This document shows, piece after piece, positions 1 through 11,400 of a DNA stretch of 64,000 nt; the first letter of the stretch is position 1, and the number at the start of each line of letters is the position of its first letter. The position numbers and the translations under genes are program-made. The notes beneath the pieces were generated by a model that searched no databases, was not told the DNA's origin, and worked only from the letters and a program-made list of their open reading frames with translations. This stretch comes from Sipunculus nudus (taxonomy: Eukaryota > Annelida > Sipuncula > Golfingiida > Sipunculidae): contig CM049310.1 of NCBI GenBank assembly GCA_026874595.1, forward strand, positions 8,122,001 to 8,186,000, written 5' to 3'.

Positions 1-1479
1 ACATTAGATAAGCCTACTACATACACGCCAACTTAATAAGGGCTTCAATCCAGGTAAGAGGGAAGTTCTTTTTTTTTATCTGACCTGAACGAAAGATCAT
101 ATTTGAAGTGGTTACCTGAGTAGCCTGGATGATTTTAGTTTATTGTACATCTAATGCAGTTTGTGGCCCATGCAAATATAAATAAAGAAAAAGAATTTTA
201 AAAATGAACAAATGATTAATGGATTTTATTAATGCATAAATGTAGGTTATTTTATTAAGAACTTTGTGAATGTAATGTATCCTTACATTTACTTAACTTT
301 TAATATAGCTCACCTGACTTTCTTTAATGCTGAACTTTAGTGATGGGTCTCTGTCCATATTGCAAAACACCCTTTGAAAACTGGTTTATCTGACTTACTG
401 GAAGATATCCTTGTTGAATGGTTTTGACAATATCCCTCCCCTTATGTTATAAACATGAGGATATAAATAAAATGAAAAGTCTGTAAGCTTTGGGCTCATT
501 TTTTCCTGGCCTATTATTGAAAGGTTCAAGGTATTATACTTAGTTAACAGATGTCAGATATGGGAATAGACCCCTTTAAGAACACAAGACTCAACATGGA
601 TGATTTATTTATGAGGGGGCATCTTGAACACTTTGATTAATTTAATATGAGTGTTCAGATTAAAGAAACCATAGGGGAATCCAGGTACAGAATAAAAAAG
701 GCCCTGAGGCAATGTTTCTCTATAAGCACAGGAAATACAAGAACCAGTCAAGAAGGTCATTTAAGTGCTTTTGCTTTGATATCAATTGGTATCTGAAAAG
801 TAAGCTCCAATATCAGCCTAGTGGGACATGTTTTTTGGTGATCATGTACATTATATAGTAAAAAACCCCACTTTATATGATTATGTAAATCTGTTAAATA
901 ATTTTATAACATAAATATTGATATATGTGAATAATATATATTTATATGTATACATATATATTTAATGAAAATATTCGTCTATTTAATGGGAACTGTATAG
1001 GATGAGGAAGAGCTGTTAATTAACTATGGTGTGAACATGATGGTCTGTTACTGGTAGGTAGCAGCTTTTAGTTTGAGGAACGTACTTTAAATTTTGTACT
1101 AAAGCTATTACGCAATATGGACTCTAGTGCTCATTACTAGATCATAAGATATTTTGCCACATAATTTACCTATCGTTTTAATAAGTTTAAAAGAGATTTA
1201 AATACCTGATAAATAACTGATTGGTAACCTGATTGAACACCTATGTCTTGATATGAGGGCTTAAGCTACGGTTCCTTAAAAGCAGTTGCCGTTGCCTCTA
1301 TGGTACAGTTGCAGATAGAGTCTAACAAGTGATATCATGAAGGACCGATTCATTTTATGCGGTTGCGGTCATGAAATTTATCCGACCCATCATCCAACAA
1401 AATTTTTGTCTGATCCTGTAGCAAATGATCTGACAAAAATTTAAATGGAGGAGGTCAGAAGAATAATCCCACTGAATTA
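1..1479. other. AT-rich non-coding DNA upstream of the myosin
   Basis: No supported gene. Low-complexity TA stretches occur at 900-965. The only structure seen is the dispersed repeat at 360-571, listed separately. Confidence 0.6.
360..571 (+). repeat. Dispersed repeat, copy A (partner 9216-9405)
   Basis: Shares TGCAAAACACC, TTATCTGACTTAC, ATGTTATAAAC, TTTTCCTGGCCTATT-like and GTCAGATATGGGAATAGACC blocks in the same order with 9216-9405. Both are on the + strand. No terminal repeats or target duplications were recognised. Confidence 0.7.
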
Positions 1480-1817
1480 GGCCAAAAAAAATAAAAGGTA
1501 TGGTTCTCAGGCACCGCCCGCATCAATTTTAAACCCCCGCATCAAACATTTTTATTTTGATTTTCAATAGAAACTTACCAATTTTGTGCCGCAACCGCTC
1601 AGACATTTCTTTCAAGGAGATAAAATCATACAATTTCCTTTTTTATGTAGGGCTTTTACTTGCTTAGCAAAATAAATCTGTTATTATCATGCTTTTCCCT
1701 AATCATTTGCCATTTTTATCAAAACATACCAAAAAATTAAAAATAAAAATACCGCCCGCCCACATTGATTTCTGAAAAAAAAGTGCCTGAGAACCATACC
1801 TTTTTTTTATTTAGGCC
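1480..1817. mobile_element. PIF/Harbinger-like MITE, copy 1 (338 bp)
   Basis: Terminal inverted repeats of about 35 bp: GGCC, an A-rich stretch, then AGGTATGGTTCTCAGGCAC at the left and its complement at the right. It is flanked by TTA at 1477-1479 and 1818-1820. A 3-bp TWA target duplication with GGCC-type ends is typical of PIF/Harbinger MITEs. No transposase is inside. A second copy lies at 46090-46363. Confidence 0.85.
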
Positions 1818-2244
1818 TTATATATGTCACATAGGGGTTTACTCATGATTATAATGTGCTTATCAGTATGTGCCTCAAGGATTAACGTTTACCACCTATA
1901 AACATCAAATAAAATCATTGTAAATATTCAAAACATTTACTTGTCATTCACTGGTGATTCAAGAAGCTGGTTTATTATTAATCATTTACAGCCAATTTGA
2001 CAATGCAGATATATATATATATTAATTATGTCACATATACAAATGTTCATTTTAAAGGCAACTGCAAGCAACATCATAAATGGAATCTGCCTTGCTGCAA
2101 CCGCATACTGCAACTGCAGCTGCTTAAAAGGATTCGTAGCTTTATGGAGTGATGGTTGACAATAATCCAGAATATTATGAAAATGTTGTGAAAGCCACCT
2201 GTATGCTATTCATGAATATCTTATGCACAGTGGTATTGACAGAT
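1818..2244. other. Non-coding, nothing recognised
   Basis: AT-rich with a short (TA)n run near 2011-2022. No open frame or repeat was supported. Confidence 0.5.
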
Positions 2245-2665
2245 CTGTTTGATAACAGACAAACATTAAGACTTCCCCTTCATTGAATCAGACAAACATT
2301 ACCACTTTGCCTACTAGTAAGACATCGAAACTGACAAATATTAAGGCTTCCCCTACATCAAAACTTACAAACATTAAGACTTCACCTTCATTGAAACAGA
2401 CCAATATTATATTAAGACTTTGCCTCGATTGAAACAGACAAACATTCAGAGCTCACATACATTAAAACTTATAAATATTAAGACTTCACCTACATTGAAA
2501 CAGACCAACATAAAGACTTCATCCACATCAAAACAGTCAAACATTATTCTTCACCTCCATCAAAACAGACAAACATTAGACTTCACCTACATAAAAACAG
2601 ACAAACATTAAGACTACACCTACATAAAAACGAACAAACATTAAGAATTCACCTACATTAAAATC
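2245..2665 (+). repeat. Degenerate minisatellite, about 36-bp unit
   Basis: About eleven imperfect copies of an ACAGACAAACATTAAGACTT-type unit followed by CACCTACATTAAAA. Units range from about 33 to 40 bp. A short open frame across it (2420-2611) reads as Lys/Thr/Asn-rich repeats and is a by-product of the repeat, not a supported gene. Confidence 0.85.
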
Positions 2666-3529
2666 ATGGTCAGCATAAGAATCATACTAGTACAATCAGT
2701 GACTACCTCACTACAAAACATTTCCCGGATATCCACCTTTGGATTCCATACACGTTTTGCACACAGACAGACAAACAGACCAGTCTTGTCACATAACCTT
2801 CTCCCAACAACATTGCAGATTGACATATTGGGTGGTTTCCTCATAGGGAGTGAGAGTAAATAGCTCTGACTTGAAACCATATGCTGTGTCAACAGGGAAG
2901 TGAAGTTTTTTACATAACTCCTATAAACCTTTATTATTGATGTTTCTGATTATTCTGGTGCAATGCCTTTTCCTAGGGAAAATATAACCTTGTGGTTTAT
3001 TGATCAGAATAATGTCATACTAGCAATCATGATTGACATCATTCAGCCATATAAACCTTAACCTGAATGAAATGTTAGGGAGGCCTCATCTGATGTGCAA
3101 TACACAGCCATCTATAGACATCACTTTGATTTCTTTCTTCATTTTATAAGGATTGAATTGTACAAATAGTTTTAATAAATGATACTGGACACTCCCTAAG
3201 GCAGATCTAGAGATGGAATAGCATTTGATGGTCTGTAGAGATGGAGGAAACACTGAAGAAAACCCCAGTCTCGGACAGGCCTCTACAACCCATTTTTATA
3301 GTCATGCCAGCTGAAAATTAGTAGTCCAGTTGTCTATTTAAAACCCCACACCCACTTATTTAGGGTATTTTAAAAGAACAAACTTACGAATAAACAGGGA
3401 AAACAACTGGCAGAAATGGTACAGGTATGCTCCATACCAAGAGTGCACACCTGTTCCAAGGCAAAATAGTTCTACTGTATCAGACCTATATCTTGGTGTT
3501 TCCTTACTGGTTTCAGACAATCCAGACAG
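2666..3529. other. Non-coding with a SINE-like fragment at 3225-3310
   Basis: The stretch 3225-3310 shares GGAGGAAAC, GAAAACCCCAGTCTCGGACAGG and CTACAACCC-like blocks with the tRNA-derived SINE at 58256-58425, but without the tRNA-like head. The rest shows nothing recognisable. Confidence 0.5.
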
Positions 3530-4970
3530 TTTTTTAGCTCGGCTGACTGAAAGTCAACTGAGGTATAGATATGGTGATTTAGATGTCTGTCGTCCATCAT
3601 GCCGTCCATCTGTCCGGGCGCCCGGCCATCTGTTAGCAGAGCACAAATCATAACTGCTGACCCTAGAAACCTGTAACTAAATATCCAAGAAGGTCAATAA
3701 AAAATTTCCTTGGAAACCTTAAATTAGCTCACTAGGGCCTTTATCCTTGGTTAAAACATATATATTTAACCAGGATTTCAAAAATAGCCGTTAGGCAAAT
3801 GTAAATATTTTCCGTCAAGCTATGGGGCTTGTAAGTACCCCCTAGAATAATTAAAAATTTGATACAAAACTCCAGTATCTTGATAATTAGTTCATAGATT
3901 GTCACAAATCTTGCATTGAATATTGACCATGACTATAGTTCTGTCAGTTCCCCAAAACTGGTGGCGCTACCTATATTTTATCTTATTTTTACAAATATAT
4001 TTCTATTTTTTTTTACTATGAAATGACAGCAATCGTTTCAGTTTCTCAGCTGCATGTGGTTTCATCAAGTGTCCCAAATCCTGGTCTGTTCATTGATCAT
4101 AAGTGGATGCTCCATAGTAACCATTCTGTCCATCTGTCTGTTTTTCTGTCTGTCTGTCCATCCGTCCATCCACACATTTGTTTCCAGACAATAACTCCAG
4201 GTTGGATTGACATATGAATTTGACTTATGTATCGGCCACCACTAAAGTAAGAACCCTAATAATTTTTGGGTCTGAAGTTAAAGGTCAAGTTCACAGGACC
4301 CACTTATTTAAAAAGATTATGGCTGCATTTTAAGCCAAGCTTTACATCCCAAACCTTCCATCCTGCGCAAATAGCTGACCTGCCAATAGGGAAAGAACCT
4401 ACTGAATGAAGTTTGGGTCACAAAGTTAAAGGTCAAGGTCACAGGGGCAAATCCAGATGATAACACATATTGGTTTTAAACTTTGTGTAGCCCATCACTA
4501 AAGCAAGAACCCTTATGATTTTTAGGTCAAAGGTCAAGGTCACAGGGGCCCATCCATTCACAAATTAGTTTATGGAAGGTATATCTCTGGTATGGATAGA
4601 GAGATTTACTTCTAATTGATTTATTAATAACCTACCACATAAGTAAGAAACAGTTTGATTTTTTGGGTCTGGAGTTCAAAGGCTTAGGGTCACTGGAGCC
4701 ACATCTTGAAAAAGATTAAGGCTGCACTGTAAATCAAACTTTTCATCTCAAACTGTCCATCTTTCACACATGGCTTACCTGCCCAAAGTGGAAGAAATAT
4801 CTGTAGATTTTGAGGTTACCTGGTCAGAGGTCACTGGACCCACTTTTTTTAAAGATTGTTATGATAATCTAAATACTGTAAGTTCAAGGATAGTAAGTTC
4901 TCAGAATTTTCAGTCACAAGCTTAAGGTCATTGGTTAAAGTCACAGGACCAACATTTTGAAAAAGCTCAT
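3530..4970 (+). repeat. Mosaic of dispersed mollusc-type repeats
   Basis: At 3536-3620 a GCTCGGCTGACTGAAAGTCA hairpin-like head is followed by CCGTCCATCTGTCCG, a relative of the repeats at 12249 and 13149. At 4120-4180 there is a CTGT/CCAT pyrimidine-rich run. From 4240 to 4970, units of roughly 200 bp repeat the phrases AAGGTCAAGGTCACAGG, 'cacttttt-aaagatt' and 'taagaaccct'. No coding potential was seen. Confidence 0.65.
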
Positions 4971-7021
4971 AAAAATATCCAATAGACAAGCATAAATGTT
5001 CTGTTTACAAGCAAGATGACTTCATCTGTTACATTCCTCAGGCAGCAGTCATACTTTAGCACTACAGTTGTCCCAGGTCTCCTTTCGTTTTTAACTGCTG
5101 CTTTGTATGGCAAAGTTTTCTGAGCCATACCACCAGGGTGGGTACAAAACAAAGAATCATAATCAGGCAAATGAGAGTGTGGTATATTGCATTGTGCATC
5201 CAGCTCCAAATTTTAATCATGTGACAACCTCTCTCATTATTCTGATTCCACTGGTTCTGGCACAAGGCCAAGAACCAGTCCAAGTAGAGCGGGTGTCTCT
5301 GGCTAATCTATGGCGAGGAGGGCAGACATTTGAGGAAGGACATTGTTCATTGTGTCTTTTCATCTTAAACAGTCGTCCCAGTCTCCACATTCCTTCCAGG
5401 AATTTATTTATGGGTATGAAGACAAAAAAGTCTGACACCTTCACTTTATATTAAATGAACATTTATTTTAGCAGGAAGTGGTTGTAAAGAAGAAATAAAC
5501 TTTTTGCTGTCACATATTTCTTGTACCAAATGTATATTTTATAAACTGACTATATATGTTATTCTTTTTTTTTTCATTAAAAAAAATGACCTTTGAGAGT
5601 GTATATAAAATTGTTAGCACATTTCTTTTGGTGAAATAAGGTCATCTGTGACAGTGAATATGTGTGGACCTATGTTGTCCTCCTCACAATATATATGGGC
5701 CAGATAAAATCATCCTCATACTGATATTCATCTGTATTTTACAGGCCTTGCCATCATGTTGTTCCAAGCATTTTATCAGTATCATTACCAAACAACAGAT
5801 TTCTGGTATATCAGGCAGCAATAAAATGATGCATAACAGTGTTAAGACAAAATGGTCGTGCGTGCATACGTGTTCTGGAAGAAAATTTTTTTGAGCCTTA
5901 AGTATTACCAATGATTACTCTTTAAAGATGATCAAGATGGTGCATGGATCCAGTTGGAAGATCCAGTTGTTTCGCATCAAATAAGTGGATGGAGGCATGC
6001 AGTCTGTTGAGTGTGCTCTAGTTACTCATTTCTTTGTCAGTATCCCCATATGCCTTCTATCTCAGAGTTCTGGACTTAACATTACAAAGGTAACATTAGT
6101 CATTGGCTTATAGCCATACCAGGTCATTGATTATATATATATACAATACACCAGAGGCTGAGGATGAGGTCATGCTTATGTTTGTTTTCAATTTTTATGC
6201 TCGCTTTGTGTGATAAAACATAGGTGTGTGCTACATTCACAGACATTTTATTACATGCCTGTGTTTCCTTTATGGGCCTGGCACAGCTGACTTCCAGTTA
6301 TATTGAGCTCTAGCAATGACTCTTTGTTCATCACCATTTCAGCTCTGGTCATCTCTTTCATGTTAAATATTTAGTAACATTTATTTTATACCATTAGAAT
6401 CTACTTTACTGGAGTTTTCTTATGCCATACTTAAATAAAGATAAATTGAAAACATCCTGTAGCTGGAACAGCGTTTCATAATATTTTACAGATGATACCT
6501 AACATTGATTCTCTGTCCTGAAAAAGCACCAATTTAAAGGTATAAACATTTCAATTTGATTTATTAAAAAGTAAATGAAGAATGTCACAGACCATTCATT
6601 TTTAGCATTTGATGTGCAGAGTTTTAAAAGGGTAACACCTTTAAACAATTTTAAAACCATCAGAAATTCCTGCTGCTGAAATGTCCAGATGACGTCTATT
6701 TGAACTGAATGAAACCTACCCAGACTGTCATGTTTTCCATGTTTATATTTGTATATATTATTATAACAATTCTTGCTGACCATGTTTTCTATGTATCACT
6801 CATTGTTACACAATAGACCATGTGCACTGTGTGCATTTGTGTTGTTGTGTGTAGGGCTGCATATGTGAACAGAAGTGTACAGGGGAGATGAGGATATCTT
6901 GTTAATTTGATTTTGAGTCTTGAGTGTCCAGGGGACAAATAAATAGTAAACAGAATGCAAGTATACCCTGGGCAGTGACACAGCATTGTATAATTCTTTT
7001 GGTTTATTGAAATTGGTAATT
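4971..7021. other. Non-coding or unidentified, no supported gene
   Basis: Two overlapping open frames of about 75-115 codons on opposite strands near 5107-5454 have no recognisable domain, no splice context and no start evidence. The rest is AT-rich and shows nothing. Confidence 0.45.
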
Positions 7022-7588
7022 GTATCCGCCAAAACAGAGTTTTGCGGATACTCTGTTTCAGTTGCACACCGCCGCCGCTGCATAGGTATTCGGAGAACTC
7101 CTCCTTAACCTCTAGGCAGAATTATGGTCAGGTCACATGTTAACTGCTGCGCCCTCATTTTTGGTTGACCTCTGACCTTTCCTCACTGCCCAGCCGCTAT
7201 CTGTACGTCTGTTTTGACACATTAACCCACATATCTTCGAACTCATTTGATAAATCAGGAAAAAAAATTGCACAAATGTAGCCCTTGGAAAGCTTTATAA
7301 CATACACAAAAATGGTGCCGCCACCTGCAACCATTTTTGCAGTGTCCATCCGTTTGTCTGCCTTGGGTTAAAATCCCTCATATCTCGGCAGTGGTTATAT
7401 TTTCCACCTGAAATTTTGTTTGTGAATACATCTTGGATAGTTTCTCATTCAAATAACAGGCAGGGCCACCTTCAATCATGTTTATGTGGCAGACATCCAT
7501 GCTAATATGTAACACATCTAACTCTATTTCCCCATGCCACTCAATCCATGCCTCACTTCACCCATCCCACTCTGATTTTGGCAGATAC
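7022..7588 (+). mobile_element. TIR element with GTATCC ends, copy 1 (567 bp)
   Basis: Starts GTATCCGCCAAAA and ends TTTTGGCAGATAC, a 13-bp inverted repeat with one mismatch. If TA at both ends is the target duplication, it fits a Tc1/mariner-type MITE; this class call is tentative. Internal phrases (GGTGCCGCCACCTGCAACC, CCATCCGTTTGTCTGCC) recur in the longer copy at 32900-34030. No transposase. Confidence 0.75.
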
Positions 7589-8335
7589 ACATTGTCACTT
7601 GTCAACTACCCGTATTCTAATTTAATGTGTGAATATACCCACACAGCACAAAAAATTTTCAAAAAATTGCACAGATGTCTCAACAGACCATTTAAAAAAT
7701 CAGAAACATTGATAAAATTTCTTACATAAAAAAATGTTAGACTTTTTAAAATGTGACAAATTTGTTTAAACTTTTAATGGCTGGTATTGATGTTAAATCA
7801 ATTTAATGCAACAGGGCCCAAAACACAAATGCTTCAGCCGCCATTGACTCCATTACATGTGTACTACCCCAAACCATAGATGTTAAATATCTTTGATAGG
7901 TGTCACTTGTGAAACAGAAAAGGTCTTTTATTTTATATCTCTCAGTTTAAAATATGAATGATATATTGTATAACCGTGTTTTTGTATGTCACTTGGGCTG
8001 AAGAGTAGGGCTAAGAGGGATGGAAGTAAAACATGTCCCCCCTTTAAAAATGTCAGCCGGCATACATCCCTTTGGCACTGAATGTGTAACCATTATGTAA
8101 GCTAATAGATCCCTGAGTCTCTTATAGCACAAAATCAAGGTGTGCACCACATGGGTGTGGTTGTTATTAACAAAGCTCTGTCTATTAACTGTAGCAGCAC
8201 AGGGCCAGCTATATAGTATGTTGCATTACGGCCTGGCATTATACACATAGATCTATACACCAGACATGCTGGTTCATCCTCAGACTCAGCCAGTAAATAT
8301 TGATCACGTAATATGTTGTGTTTTCGTTTTCACAG
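7589..8335. other. Non-coding, upstream of myosin exon 1
   Basis: No promoter elements or upstream exon could be assigned. The last 20 bases form the pyrimidine tract of the exon 1 acceptor. Confidence 0.5.
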
Positions 8336-8476
8336 GGTGATCAGTGACCCCACAAGATGAAGGGAAGTGTGAAGGTCACTGTCGGGGAGGTGGATGACCT
8401 TGCGTCCTTGGTGACGCTGGATGCTGCTCTAATGCTTGAACATCTACAAGAACGATATCGTAAAGGGGTCATATAT
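8336..8476 (+). CDS. Myosin exon 1 (start codon exon)
   Basis: A strong pyrimidine tract ending in CAG at 8335 looks like an acceptor, so this exon carries 21 nt of 5' UTR followed by ATG at 8357 and 40 codons, ending in the donor GTAAGT at 8477. Twelve nucleotides before the ATG is an in-frame TGA, which fixes this ATG as the first possible start in this exon. Residues 9-18 contain the [10 protein letters not shown] segment that opens many myosin heads; residues 38-40 (VIY) join exon 2 to give IYTYIGDI. An upstream non-coding exon is inferred but was not found. Confidence 0.85.
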
Positions 8477-11400
8477 GTAAGTTACATTATATACACTATG
8501 ATAAGATGTATTCATGTTTTACTTGTATTGAATCATTATCATCAAGGTAAGCTCGTTATCTGAACAGCTGCATGCCAGGAGAGATAAAATAGGGTTACTC
8601 ATGACAATATTGACATCCTGGAATCATTACTGTAACAAGATTTGAGTCTTGGATGATAACATCATTGGAGCTGATCCCTTTGTCTCATTAAATCAGAGAA
8701 AATACAGGTAGATTAGCATAAAGGTTACCTTTAGTGTTTAACAGGATAGCTGACTTTCAGTCTGGTAATGGATCTATAATAATGAAGTGTTGAATTTGAT
8801 ACTTTTTATCAAGGAAGTGGTAGTGGTGCAACATGGTGCTTAGCACCATCTCCAAAATACAAAACCATTTTTTCTCCTGAACATGTGACATTAGCAGACT
8901 GCTTATATATAGTCCTCCACAAGAAAAGCCTCTCTATCCTGTCTATCTAGACTTAAAGCCAGCTGGTCACCTGCCTAATTGGTAGAATTGGTGTCGCTGA
9001 TTTATGGCTTGCTCTGCATTCATATGGATGGTCTGTTGGCCATTCCTGCCAGGAAGTTATTATTACCATCTATAATGTCTCTGTGATGAATGTATAAGCT
9101 TGTTTATCTACAAACCGTTAATAATCAGGATATATGTGACCATACTGAAAAACAAAAAAGCCATGTAACTGAAGGTGGTTGTTTGCATATGTGCAGAAAT
9201 TGAAAGGTCACAAGGTGCAAAACACCATTTGCAAAAGTCTTGTTTATCTGACTTACCACCAGAGCCCCCCACATGTTATAAACAAACATTAGTGGTTAAA
9301 AACAAAGCAAACATTAGTTGACTGTAGGATCAGTGTTTTCTGGCCTATTTTCATACAAGGTTCAAAACATATTTAGGATATAGGTGTCAGATATGGGAAT
9401 AGACCGATCTAAGCTACCACAGCTGTGAAATCTATGTCATCAAGTGTTTTGTGGCTACCACAAGAGAGAATCTAGTGTATATCAGCAGTTCTGTCACAAA
9501 ATAAATTAGGACCAAAGCACTCAGTCTCGCCCTTATTTACATTAATTCCCTCGTCAAATTTTAACTCGGCTAAATTTTGGTTCAGCTTGGGTAACCATAA
9601 TATCATACCCCACTCATAATAGTTGTAGTTGCCCATCCAGGGTTATAGTTGCCCATCCAAGGCCAGTGTTTTTTTCTGGGTTCTCTGGTTTCCTTCACAG
9701 ACAGCCCCTACATAATAATGAATGCCATCATCTAAGTCATGGAGAGTGCCTTGTTTAGTTAATAACTATTTGTACAATTCATGTAAAATAAATAAGCTCA
9801 TTATCTTCAAATAACCTGGAACAGCTAACATTTTTAGTAGGTGGCTACAGACATCATCTGACCAAAATACATAAATCTTAAATGATTGGTTGCAAATTAG
9901 TGTTCACATGTGGAATCAAGACAGATTTGGCTGTTGTTGAGACTATGGTTGAACTATAAGGTAAACAAAACTGACCTCATGCTTCATGTCCCAAGATTAA
10001 ACTTGCTAAATATAACTGTCCTGGGTTAATTGCCAGGATCAAAATAATTCATATAACCTGATTGCAAGTATCATGTGCTTAAGGATTAAAACTGGATGTT
10101 TCTATACAGCACAATAATTATATAAATAGCATACTGTAAAATCACATTAATCTTTATATAAATATACCTTTGATATAAGTAAAATTTCGTGACACAGTAT
10201 TGCCACAGCGTGGAAAGGTGCACAGTTTCACAGAACTGAATTGGTTTTGTGTTTTTGAGTGGGGCCTTGGTATAAAAGCTGCATAGAGCATGCCCCTTAA
10301 AGGAGGATTTAGAGTTCACAATACACTGAAACTGTTCTTTTTATACCAACACTATTGTCCAAAGTCTAATAATGTCATTTCTGTTCTTTATTCACCTGGA
10401 AGCAATTGTCCCCCCCTCCCTCTCCCTTGAACCCAGGGTGTTACGTGACTTAGTAGTAACTACCAGTTCACAGAGAAAATACTGAATGACAGAGAAAATA
10501 TTGTTGAACTAAAATCTTGTGATTTCTTATTCATATACCTTTTGTTCATGTATTTGTTTCATGATTTTTTAACAATAAGTCTTACCCTTAGAAAACCAAA
10601 GTGACCAAAGTGAAAAATGTGAAAAAATAATGTGAAATAAACATGTGAAAAATTGACACTTTAAATACATTTGCTGTATGTTTCTTTTGGAGAGAATATG
10701 TTTTTATTGAAGACACCTTAGAATAATTTGTATTTATGAAGGGTAAGTTTAAGATGTCTAGTGTAACTGTAGGCAATTCAGTAAGCTTATTCTACCTTAT
10801 TTTTACAATAGGGGTTGCCTGGTATTCTGAGATATTTTTGAAAATCACAAGTAAGTCTTAATTTGTAATACATCAGCATGGCACTTGGCTGCTTTACAAG
10901 TGTAGACTTATATAACCTTAACTGATCTTCATAAATTTCAGACCTACATCGGGGACATCCTGGTGGCCATCAACCCTTACAAAGAGACTTTCCTGTATGG
11001 CCCGGAGGTATGTTCTGAATCAATACTCTATGCACACTGTCTGGTCATGCCTGCACTGTAAAGCCTGAGCCACTTCAAATCTTTCTAAGGATCTTCACTA
11101 CCAACATTGATTAATGGTGATAGTTGTTTAGACAGCCTTAGCATTTGCTTTTTAATATTGACTTTCTAGTCTTGTCATTAAGTCTAATATAGATTACATG
11201 TTAAAAGTTTGGGAAAACTTTTCAAAAGTGTGTTGAAAATAGATATCTGGTTTTTTTCTAGATTAATGGCATGCTTCAAGTTGATAGGAGGAGAAATATT
11301 GCATGGTTGTATAGACAGGGTTGACGTAAGGGAATGCTATTTATTTTGATGGACTCTCTACTTCCTGGTGAAAATGACTGTCTCTCTGTGTCTACTTAAG

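Noticed and set aside
5107-5454. 115-codon open frame with a hydrophobic stretch
   Set aside because: No recognisable domain, overlapping open frames on the other strand, no splice or promoter support.
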